From Clostridia bacterium (GTDB lineage: Bacteria > Bacillota > Clostridia > Saccharofermentanales > Saccharofermentanaceae): 13,667 bases of DNA. The notes beneath the pieces are model-generated. The model had not been told where the DNA came from. It saw only the letters and a program-made list of their open reading frames with translations, and made no database searches. The stretch is from assembly GCA_017881645.1 (NCBI GenBank), contig JADGQQ010000001.1, forward strand, positions 1-13,667, written 5' to 3'. A program made the position numbers and the translations under genes. Positions 7,232-13,667 of the stretch are shown here, one piece after another (position 1 is the stretch's first letter; every line of letters begins with the position of its first letter).

Positions 7232-7963
7232 TTACTCCTTATGGTAACGGGTATACAAGTCGAAAAAAGCATTCTCGAACGTTGCCGCTCCGGTCAGTTC
7301 CATCAAGGAAGAGACGGTTCCCTGCGCGACGATCCGGCCGTCGACGAGAATGGAAAGTTCATCGCACAGATCCTGGGCGACCGAGAATATATGCGTGGAG
7401 AGCAGGACAATATGCCCGTCTGCACGCAATTCGCGCAAGTAATTCGTAACCTGATGTGCCGTCAGAATATCCAGACCGTTCGTGGGTTCGTCAAAAATGA
7501 TAACAGGCGGATTATGGATCAGGCTGATGGCAATGGAAATCTTCTGCTTCATTCCTGTTGAAAGTTCGATGATTTTCTTCTTTGCAAACGGTTCGATTCC
7601 AAAGCGCTCGAAGCTCTCTTCCTTCCTTTGTTCTGCAACAGACCGGTCGATCTGGTACAGGTCGCCGAAGAAGCGGAACAACTTATCCGGTGTGGAAAAA
7701 GGATCCAGCTTCACTTCGGAAGTCAGGAATCCGATCATTTTCCGGATTTCCCGCGCGTCGGTCTTCGTATTCAGACCGTAAATGGTAATGTCGCCGGAAG
7801 ATGGGGTCAGCAAAGTAGAGATCATTTGCATGATCGTTGTTTTTCCGGCTCCGTTGGGTCCGAGAAGCCCGAAAATCTGACCCTCCCGGACGGAAAAACT
7901 GACGTCATCTACAACGCTGACTGAATGCTGATACCGTTTTGTGACATGAGATACCTGAATCAT
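7232..7963 (-). CDS. ABC exporter ATP-binding protein (NatA-like)
   Basis: This 243-residue nucleotide-binding subunit would power the two permeases encoded on either side. It has Walker A GPNGAGKTT (35-43), the GFLTSE segment in the Q-loop region (78-83), the signature LSTGM (134-138), Walker B VIIFDEP (154-160) and the switch histidine H191. Length and sequence match single-domain NatA/CcmA-type ATPases of ABC-2 exporters. Two copies would be expected per transporter. The ATG at 7963 has AGGAGG (7969-7974) 5 bases upstream and overlaps the upstream permease stop in an ATGA junction. That ribosome binding site encodes the LRRFA tail of the upstream permease. Q-loop glutamine is not evident, as in related NatA-like sequences. 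The substrate is not deducible; sodium, an antimicrobial peptide or a lipid are all possible. Confidence 0.93.
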   Translation of the reverse strand: MIQVSHVTKRYQHSVSVVDDVSFSVREGQIFGLLGPNGAGKTTIMQMISTLLTPSSGDITIYGLNTKTDAREIRKMIGFLTSEVKLDPFSTPDKLFRFFGDLYQIDRSVAEQRKEESFERFGIEPFAKKKIIELSTGMKQKISIAISLIHNPPVIIFDEPTNGLDILTAHQVTNYLRELRADGHIVLLSTHIFSVAQDLCDELSILVDGRIVAQGTVSSLMELTGAATFENAFFDLYTRYHKE

Positions 7964-9270
7964 GCAAACCTCCTCAGACGATCTTTTGAAGCTTTCCCAG
8001 GTTCAAAACTCCGTCTTGCACTTCTGAACAGCAGGGATACGATGATAAGATCATATATGCATACAAAAATAAACCGGCCGGGACTTAAGATGCCCGCCAT
8101 GGTATCGTGAATCAATAGAAGGTTGTTGTGCAGAGGAATCGCATATTCCGCAAGCACGGAAGAAGAGGGACGGAACAGCTGCAAAAAGAAGTCGAACAGA
8201 AACAGAAGAAGCGGCAGCTGAAGATTCAGCAGAACATCCTGCATTTTCGCAAGATCAAGAATCACTTTGAAGCAATACATGGTCATCAGAAGCGCGGCAC
8301 ATAAAACAGAGAGAAGAATCAGTCCGAGTTGAGCAGGCGTCATCATAAGACCGAACGGAATCAGCGACAGCGGGTTGTTGGACCGGTTGAACCACGACGA
8401 GAGCAGAAGCACGGCAAGTGTGACTGCGGACGTGCCGGCGGATATTGCAGTAATTGCGAGTGCTTTGCCCCATAGAAGAGCACGCGTGCTCAGCGGGGTC
8501 AGCGTCAGTTTTGAAAGAAACCCTCTCTCCCGTTCAGCGGCAAGAATATCGCCTGAAAGAGAATACACGCAATAATACAGAAGAAGAATCAACACACCCG
8601 GGATAACCCGCGCACCGGCCAGATTGGCAGTGCTTCGATATTCCATAAGTTTTGTATACGGATTAAAGTGATCCATCAGAAACGGGTCGCCGCCGCCCGC
8701 CTGATAGATCGAGTTCCCGACTGTCCGCATGAGAAAATCCTTATATCCCGGAAGAACGGATTGCTGAAACTGAACAGCGGTTGCAGCGGACATGATGGTG
8801 TTCGGATCCGAATAGAAAACAAGTATGGCGTCGCTTTTTGCCAGCGCATCACCGGCAGCGGTCTGATCAAAAAAAAGACGCAGAGCATCCCCGAAATTGG
8901 CTGCCGCAGACGGCACGCCCGGTTGGAATGAAGTTTGAAAGACAAGGATGATGCTTCCGTTTCCGGTCTCTTCGGCAGCCTTGCCGTTTGCTGAAGCAGC
9001 GCTGTAATCATCCATTGACCAGGTCTTGTAGTTGAAGGAGGAAGCCAGAGTATCGGACCGGATAAATTCCTGAAAAGATGCATCAGGGGCTACGAGAATT
9101 ACAGGCGCGCGGCCGACGTTTCCCGTAGAAAGATAATCCACCAGGAACGGAAAAACATAAAGCGCAGCCAACAGTGCGACAGACGGTATTAGAAACACCG
9201 CCATTGTCTGACGCCAGTTGGACAATACACGCTGCAGCTCCCAGCGGATGAGAACAAACATTGAGCGCAT
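7960..9270 (-). CDS. ABC-2 type exporter permease (NatB-like), first gene of the operon
   Basis: This 436-residue membrane protein has TM1 at about 22-47, an extracytoplasmic domain at about 48-220, TM2 at about 222-239, the cytoplasmic ERERG signature (246-250) followed by LTLTPLSTRALLWGK, then several hydrophobic helices and a basic C-terminal tail. This is the NatB/ABC-2 layout. The ectodomain begins APVILVAPDASFQEF, matching APILIVNPPASFTAF at the same place in the permease-protease fusion, so the two permeases look like paralogues that pair. The ATG at 9270 is chosen for AGGAGG (9277-9282) with 6 bases of spacing. The in-frame extension up to 9411 crosses the likely promoter and encodes no plausible domain. 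It ends in an ATGA overlap with the ATPase gene. Confidence 0.88.
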   Translation of the reverse strand: MRSMFVLIRWELQRVLSNWRQTMAVFLIPSVALLAALYVFPFLVDYLSTGNVGRAPVILVAPDASFQEFIRSDTLASSFNYKTWSMDDYSAASANGKAAEETGNGSIILVFQTSFQPGVPSAAANFGDALRLFFDQTAAGDALAKSDAILVFYSDPNTIMSAATAVQFQQSVLPGYKDFLMRTVGNSIYQAGGGDPFLMDHFNPYTKLMEYRSTANLAGARVIPGVLILLLYYCVYSLSGDILAAERERGFLSKLTLTPLSTRALLWGKALAITAISAGTSAVTLAVLLLSSWFNRSNNPLSLIPFGLMMTPAQLGLILLSVLCAALLMTMYCFKVILDLAKMQDVLLNLQLPLLLFLFDFFLQLFRPSSSVLAEYAIPLHNNLLLIHDTMAGILSPGRFIFVCIYDLIIVSLLFRSARRSFEPGKASKDRLRRFA

Positions 9271-9295
9271 CCCGCACCTCCTCATTTCTATTTTC

Positions 9296-9304
9296 AGTAT
9301 ATCA
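9296..9304 (-). promoter_or_regulatory. Extended -10 promoter for the four-gene exporter operon
   Basis: The minus strand reads TGATATACT, identical to the element before radA. The -35 region is poor. A start near 9289 would give a short leader of about 19 bases that just contains the AGGAGG at 9277-9282. The whole operon (9270 to 4068) could be read from this site, since the internal gaps are -4, 7 and 19 bases. Confidence 0.4.
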
Positions 9305-9368
9305 TCAACACAGAGGCGGAACCTATGCGGATTCCATTCGCTCAGTGCGGGCGACAGACCGGCAGAGT

Positions 9369-9378
9369 CATCCGGATG
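9369..9378. promoter_or_regulatory. Palindrome in the divergent control region
   Basis: CATCCGGATG is a perfect 10-base palindrome lying between the divergent promoters of the exporter operon and the DUF885 gene. The 244-base gap (9271-9514) otherwise holds the two promoters, an AT-rich tract at about 9429-9460 and no plausible gene. A role as an operator is speculative. Confidence 0.2.
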
Positions 9379-9466
9379 CCGTGATTTTGTAACGAATTTC
9401 CAACAAAACAATGAATATGCATTACATCTGTAGCATGATAATAATCTTCCTATAACAAAAACGTAG

Positions 9467-9472
9467 TATGAT
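9467..9472 (+). promoter_or_regulatory. Candidate -10 element for the DUF885 lipoprotein gene
   Basis: TATGAT matches TATAAT at five of six positions and follows an AT-rich stretch. There is no convincing -35 hexamer. A start near 9479 would give a leader of about 36 bases. GTATGAT recurs 25 bases downstream (9491-9497), so this could also be a chance or repeat-related match. Confidence 0.3.
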
Positions 9473-9514
9473 GAAGAGGCGTCTTATGCCGTATGATTCA
9501 AGGAGGATATACCT

Positions 9515-11338
9515 ATGAAAAACCTGTTCGCTACATTTTCACAAAAAATGCTGCTTGCCATTATGGTTCTGGCTATGCTTTCAACAGCCGTTGCCACATC
9601 CTCCTGTTCCATTGTTCAGCAGATCAAAGACGAAATAAGTACGCACAACGGCTCAACGGATCAGGGATCCGGATCAGCCGATGAAAAAAAACTGACGGCA
9701 CTTGATTTTGCGATGTTTTCGGACGGCGTGACATCGGATACAATCAGTCTTCATTTCGCGGTAGCTGACCCGAAAGCACTCGACATACAGGCACCGGCCA
9801 TTTCGCTGGGAGACGTTTCAAAGGAATATTCTGATAATCAGCTTGTAAAAATGCAGGGCTATCTGGATCAGCTGCAGGCAATTAACTATGATAAACTTTC
9901 CGGAAAATCGCAGATTACCTATGATGTGCTGGAATATGATCTGCAAGAGGCGCTCCAATTCAACGGATATTTTTACTATTCATCCCCCTTTAATTCGATA
10001 ACGGGGATTCAGTCCGACCTTCCGCTTGTCCTTTCCGAATATACCTTTGACAGTAAGAAGGATGTCGACGATTATCTGCTTCTGCTGCAGGACGTGCACA
10101 GATATTATGAAGATTTGATGAAATTCGAGGCCGAACGCGCAGCGCAGGGGCTAGGATCATCCGATGAGAATATTCAGAAGGTGATCGATGCCTGCACGGC
10201 GTTTCTCGCGGATAAAGATAACCACTTTCTCGTCTCAAGCTTTGCAGAACGTCTTGATTCCGTCAAAGGTCTTACCGATACCGACAAACAGACCTATATC
10301 GACAAGAATCAGACCGCGCTGGACGATTATGTTTTCCCGGCATATCAGTTGCTGATTGACGGGTTTACTGATTTACTGGGCACCGGTGCACATGACGGCG
10401 GTTTATGCAATCTGAAGAACGGGAAAGAATACTATACGCTCCTCCTGAAGGCGGATACCAGTTCGGATACGACTGTCGACGGTGCGATTCAACAGATTAA
10501 TGATCAGATTTCCAAAGACATTGATGTTTTCACTGCAACGACATATGATGATGCGTTTACAAAAGCATATGCATCCTATAATTTTTCCAAAGGCAGTGTG
10601 CAGGAGAATCTTGACTACTGCAAAGAGGCCATCCAAACCGATTTCCCTCCCATTATGAAACACACGGTAACACTGAAGCAGGTGCCCAGTCAGTTGGAGG
10701 ACTTCTTTAGCCCGGCAGCCTACCTGTCCTGCAGAATTGATGATCCGACGGATAATCTGATTCTGACCAATACTGCGGCCCTTGACGGGTATCAGAATCT
10801 CCTTGGCACCATAGCACACGAAGGATATCCGGGCCACTTGTACGAATCGGTATATCACGCGCAGAATATTACAAGCTATTATCAGCGATACGCAAGTTTT
10901 TCCGGATATTCGGAGGGCTGGGCAGAGTATGCAGGCGCATATGTCGTAGATCATGCGAGTTATGACGCGAATCTGGTCGCCTATGTCAATGCGGAGTATG
11001 AGGTATTCAATTTGCTTTTCCCGTCCCGCATCGATATCGGAGTCAATTATGAAGGCTGGGACCGGCAGGCCGTATATGACTATTTGGCCCAATACAACAT
11101 TGATATGCAGGATTATGCGGACTCCTGTTATGACACGTCTGTCGAGATTCCCTGTTACTATATGCCCTACAGTATTGGTCATCTGAATACTGCCGCCATC
11201 ATCTCCGGCGCGCAGGACAAACTGGGAGATTCCGTGTCGTTGAAGGATATTCACAAAGCGTATCTGGACATCGGCCCTGCACCATTTCCGATAATTGAGA
11301 AATATATGCAGGTTTATATAAATAAATCGGAAGAATAA
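9515..11338 (+). CDS. DUF885-family putative zinc metallopeptidase, probable lipoprotein
   Basis: This 607-residue protein starts with a basic segment and hydrophobic core (residues 1-27) followed by TSSC with C31, consistent with a lipoprotein signal although the lipobox is not a perfect LAGC match. A short Ser/Gly/Asp-rich tether (about 40-57) follows. The body matches the DUF885 family by its two signature stretches: HEGYPGH (435-441), an HExxxxH metal-site candidate inside GTIAHEGYPGHLYE, and SEGWAEYA (466-473) with the probable third ligand glutamate. Peptidase activity is predicted for the family, so the likely role is peptide cleavage on the outer face of the membrane. The ATG at 9515 has AGGAGG (9501-9506) 8 bases upstream. 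It stands alone, divergent from the exporter operon, with a weak terminator after it. The protein is acidic and Tyr/Asp-rich. Substrate unknown. Confidence 0.85.
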   Translation: MKNLFATFSQKMLLAIMVLAMLSTAVATSSCSIVQQIKDEISTHNGSTDQGSGSADEKKLTALDFAMFSDGVTSDTISLHFAVADPKALDIQAPAISLGDVSKEYSDNQLVKMQGYLDQLQAINYDKLSGKSQITYDVLEYDLQEALQFNGYFYYSSPFNSITGIQSDLPLVLSEYTFDSKKDVDDYLLLLQDVHRYYEDLMKFEAERAAQGLGSSDENIQKVIDACTAFLADKDNHFLVSSFAERLDSVKGLTDTDKQTYIDKNQTALDDYVFPAYQLLIDGFTDLLGTGAHDGGLCNLKNGKEYYTLLLKADTSSDTTVDGAIQQINDQISKDIDVFTATTYDDAFTKAYASYNFSKGSVQENLDYCKEAIQTDFPPIMKHTVTLKQVPSQLEDFFSPAAYLSCRIDDPTDNLILTNTAALDGYQNLLGTIAHEGYPGHLYESVYHAQNITSYYQRYASFSGYSEGWAEYAGAYVVDHASYDANLVAYVNAEYEVFNLLFPSRIDIGVNYEGWDRQAVYDYLAQYNIDMQDYADSCYDTSVEIPCYYMPYSIGHLNTAAIISGAQDKLGDSVSLKDIHKAYLDIGPAPFPIIEKYMQVYINKSEE

Positions 11339-11341
11339 TGT

Positions 11342-11374
11342 GAATTCTGCTTGGAAATGCTTGCCAGAATTTTC
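11342..11374 (+). terminator. Weak intrinsic terminator-like hairpin after the DUF885 gene
   Basis: AATTCTG (11343-11349) and CAGAATT (11365-11371) form a perfect 7-bp stem with a 15-base loop, followed by TTC rather than a long T run. The stem is AT-rich and the tail short, so termination may be partial. It begins five bases after the stop codon. Confidence 0.4.
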
Positions 11375-11387
11375 ATTATGGTATAAT
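11361..11387 (+). promoter_or_regulatory. Promoter for the PP2C-like/LysM-like protein gene
   Basis: TGGTATAAT (11379-11387) is a perfect extended -10 element. TTGCCA (11361-11366) is one mismatch from the -35 consensus, with a short 15-base spacer that an extended -10 could tolerate. The -35 overlaps the 3' arm of the preceding terminator-like hairpin. Transcription would begin near 11394, leaving a leader of about 80 bases. Confidence 0.6.
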
Positions 11388-11473
11388 AAATTAAAATCTT
11401 TTTGTGATTTATGGTGTTATTTCTGTTGGTTACACTGAGGATAAGTTGAAGATATGGACTGGAGGCTCTTGTT

Positions 11474-13667
11474 ATGGCTAAATTAACTCGTCTCGCAACG
11501 ACCGTGACTGCCAGGTATTATTCCGCTTCGGATGTAACAGACGCATTCTATTTGGATGGGCGTCTGTCCGGAAAGCGAGAAGCCAGATCTGCTGATATTA
11601 CAGTTGATAAAGAAGACAGGGGTTTTTTCTTCTCCGTCTTTTCTCATGCGACGGTGCCGGGAAGAGATCCGGCAGCGGAACCGGCCTATGCAATGCCGCT
11701 AAAGAAGCTCTTCAATGAGATCAAGACGGGCCGAAAAGCCCTGGATGATGAAATTGGAGAACTCGTTAATACGGCCGTGGCGGTTACCGGGCGAATGAAG
11801 CTGCAGGCGGATAACACCCGCTCACCCTTTTTCGCAGGGGTCATGGTTAAGGACACGGAAGCCTTTGCAATTACAATGGGCAAGGGGCTTGCGTTCCTCT
11901 ATCGGGACGACACGCTTTTCCCGCTGACGGCAACCGATCTTCCGATCGAAGCAGTAAACACTCAGAAACAGAAAGTGGATAATTTCTACAACTATTGTGC
12001 GACGAAGACGGCTACAGCGCTGTGTTCCAACATTGCACAGCTGAAGATGGACGACTGCATTATTCTCTGCAACCGCGAAATATATGATGCACTCGGTCAG
12101 CATGAATTGCTTCGAATTCTTTTTGAAGCGGAAGACCAATGTGATGCTGCCGGTATCATTATTACCGAGGCAGCTGCAAAAGTACCCGGTATCCCGCTCC
12201 AGATGATGATCTCTTTTGTCGAGGGAGTGTCCGCTCAGGAAAAAGCCGGACTTTTTGGGTTTGGGAAGAAGAAGCGTCAGCAATCTTATAACGAAGCAGA
12301 AGATGATGCGATTGAAGTTCCAATTGTTTCCGCAGCGCCCGTAATGACTGCTGCAGCAGCAGTGGTGCCCGTTTCCGGGCCAGCCGTTCCTGAACCGCTG
12401 TTTTTCGGGAATGAAGCGACAGATCCATTCGTTCAGCCGCTTGCCGAAAAGCCCGTTGCACCTTCCGGACCGGAAGATCCGATTCATTTTAAAGATGATG
12501 AGATGGCTCCTTTTGGAGAACCGGTTGAGGACAATTCTCCGCATACGGATGAAGGCGGATTTGTTAAGACGGAATTTGATGCGAATGATACGATTCCTTC
12601 TCCTGATGCAAAACCGGCAGATGAAGCGTACCCGCTGGATGCCTACAGTAATGAAGGAAAGAGCACGCCTCAATATGTTCCGGATGAGCCGAAGGACGAA
12701 GAGAATGAACCTCTGGTGTTCGGAGACGACACGTCCCCTGAAAAGCTCAAGCGTCAGGTAGCGCAGTCTGCAGCTTATGCTGCTTCTTCTGCATCGCAGA
12801 CACCTGTGCAGGTGCCGGGATATCGTCCAGGAACACCCTACGGGCAACCTCCTGCAGAATCTTCCGGACAAGCGTCTTCCTTCTTTATTCCGTTTGAATC
12901 ACGGGAAACGGCTGCTCCGAAGAAGACCAATGTGAATGACATTCCGGATATGCCGATCTATGACGCACCTACCTATTCTCCTCCGACATACCCGACGAAC
13001 AGTTATACTCCGACAGGATATGACAATGCGGGTGTATATGCTCGAGGATCCTATTCCGTAGATGACGAAGAGGACGTACGACGGGATATTCCTCCGCAGC
13101 CGAAACATAGCGCAGGCAGTTATTCCTATACACCGCCGCAGAAGACCGTGCCGTCTTACGGCGGTTCCGCGGATCCGCGCATGGCGCAGGGTCAGCAGCG
13201 TCCAAATCAAAATGTTCAGAAGCCATCCAAACCTGAATCAAATCATCCCCAGCGGTCTTCACAGGACATGTTTGATCAGGATCAGGGATTTGATTATGGA
13301 CAGACGGATGCTGCATACAAACGCAATCGTTTTTGGATGCTTGCACTAGCGGCAATCTGCCTGATCTGCTTTATTGTGCTGCTTAGTGTCTGGTTGGGTT
13401 CGTGCAACAAAAACAAAAAACCGGCGGAGAGTACTCCGATTCCTACTTCAACTACAATAGCACCAACCACCGCTGCACCATCCGGTTCGGACACTTCCCC
13501 TACAGATACAACGTTACCGGTTACCCCTGCTGTACAGCCGATTGGATTGTTCCGTTTCTCAGATCAAACCGGCTTCCGCACATGGTGGGATTTATTCCAT
13601 TATGCGTATAACATCGATCTGACATCCAATACTGACGCGAAAATCGCTGCGATCATTGCTTACAACA
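11474..13667 (+). CDS. Membrane protein with degenerate PP2C-like domain, long disordered linker and LysM-like C-terminus; runs off the right edge
   Basis: This gene encodes 731 visible residues without a stop. I do not recognise it as a named protein. Residues 1 to about 255 resemble a PP2C (PPM) phosphatase fold: GKGLAFLYRDDTLFPLTATD (136-155) parallels the strand and LTxDH region, and MDDCIILCNREIYDAL (192-207) parallels the GDxLLLCSDGL segment. The metal-binding aspartates are replaced: FSHAT (56-60) stands where DGMGG is expected, NREI (200-203) where SDGL is expected, and no DN motif occurs near the end. It is therefore probably a pseudophosphatase. Residues about 265-618 are a Pro/Tyr/Asp/Glu/Gln-rich, probably disordered linker. 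KRNR (616-619) precedes one membrane helix (621-643), then a Ser/Thr/Pro stalk (about 645-689). TWWDLF to KIAAIIAYN (703-731) resembles a LysM wall-binding domain, cut by the edge. Topology would be cytoplasmic N-terminus and external C-terminus. The ATG at 11474 follows GGAGG (11461-11465) with 8 bases spacing. Confidence 0.75.
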   Translation, partial: MAKLTRLATTVTARYYSASDVTDAFYLDGRLSGKREARSADITVDKEDRGFFFSVFSHATVPGRDPAAEPAYAMPLKKLFNEIKTGRKALDDEIGELVNTAVAVTGRMKLQADNTRSPFFAGVMVKDTEAFAITMGKGLAFLYRDDTLFPLTATDLPIEAVNTQKQKVDNFYNYCATKTATALCSNIAQLKMDDCIILCNREIYDALGQHELLRILFEAEDQCDAAGIIITEAAAKVPGIPLQMMISFVEGVSAQEKAGLFGFGKKKRQQSYNEAEDDAIEVPIVSAAPVMTAAAAVVPVSGPAVPEPLFFGNEATDPFVQPLAEKPVAPSGPEDPIHFKDDEMAPFGEPVEDNSPHTDEGGFVKTEFDANDTIPSPDAKPADEAYPLDAYSNEGKSTPQYVPDEPKDEENEPLVFGDDTSPEKLKRQVAQSAAYAASSASQTPVQVPGYRPGTPYGQPPAESSGQASSFFIPFESRETAAPKKTNVNDIPDMPIYDAPTYSPPTYPTNSYTPTGYDNAGVYARGSYSVDDEEDVRRDIPPQPKHSAGSYSYTPPQKTVPSYGGSADPRMAQGQQRPNQNVQKPSKPESNHPQRSSQDMFDQDQGFDYGQTDAAYKRNRFWMLALAAICLICFIVLLSVWLGSCNKNKKPAESTPIPTSTTIAPTTAAPSGSDTSPTDTTLPVTPAVQPIGLFRFSDQTGFRTWWDLFHYAYNIDLTSNTDAKIAAIIAYN

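Noticed and set aside
9271..9411. N-terminal extension of the first permease from an ATG at 9411
   Set aside because: The added residues are not membrane or domain-like, they cross the candidate promoter, and AGGAGG clearly serves the ATG at 9270.
10403..11254. Minus-strand open frame of 283 codons
   Set aside because: Antisense shadow of the DUF885 gene; it is Ile/Val/Arg-rich without motifs and overlaps the conserved HEGYPGH coding region.
11822..12871. Long minus-strand open frame of 349 codons
   Set aside because: It lies entirely antisense to the PP2C-like/LysM-like gene. Its Arg/Cys/His-rich composition has no domain pattern, whereas the plus-strand frame has a ribosome binding site, promoter and recognisable domains.

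Overview
The window looks like a stretch of chromosome from a Bacillota (Firmicutes) bacterium, probably Clostridia or Erysipelotrichia. Base composition is balanced. Nearly every gene has a strong AGGAGG-type ribosome binding site. The content fits this group: radA next to ispD, the MEP isoprenoid pathway, NatA/NatB-type ABC exporters, a lipoprotein with a lipobox-like signal and a membrane protein with a LysM-like end. I see no tRNA, rRNA, CRISPR array, insertion sequence or prophage gene. The genes are tightly packed and the longest gene-free stretch is about 240 bases.

Layout. (1) Positions 1-2149, minus strand: radA (DNA repair ATPase), then ispD (isoprenoid precursor synthesis, cut by the left edge). 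They overlap by four bases in an ATGA junction. (2) Positions 2356-4122, plus strand: an acyl-CoA synthetase-like AMP-forming enzyme, transcribed divergently from radA with a good promoter at 2280-2308. (3) Positions 9270 down to 4068, minus strand: a four-gene operon of NatB-like permease, NatA-like ATPase, a second permease fused to a CPBP-type intramembrane protease, and an amidohydrolase-2-family metal hydrolase. Its last gene overlaps the 3' end of the synthetase gene by 55 bases, tail to tail. (4) Positions 9515-11338, plus strand: a DUF885-family putative zinc peptidase with a lipoprotein-like signal peptide, divergent from the exporter operon. (5) Positions 11474 to the right edge, plus strand: a large membrane protein not recognised as a named family. 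It has an N-terminal PP2C-phosphatase-like fold without the metal-binding aspartates, a long disordered Pro/Tyr/acidic linker, one membrane helix, a Ser/Thr/Pro stalk and the start of a LysM-like wall-binding domain.

How the parts may work together. radA-ispD is housekeeping. The exporter operon and the divergent DUF885 lipoprotein form a cell-envelope module: an asymmetric ABC-2 exporter, one half of which carries an embedded protease, next to a surface peptidase. Its substrate cannot be read from the sequence. The last gene suggests a single polypeptide linking the cell wall to a cytoplasmic pseudophosphatase. It is the most promising candidate here for something undescribed, followed by the permease-protease fusion operon.
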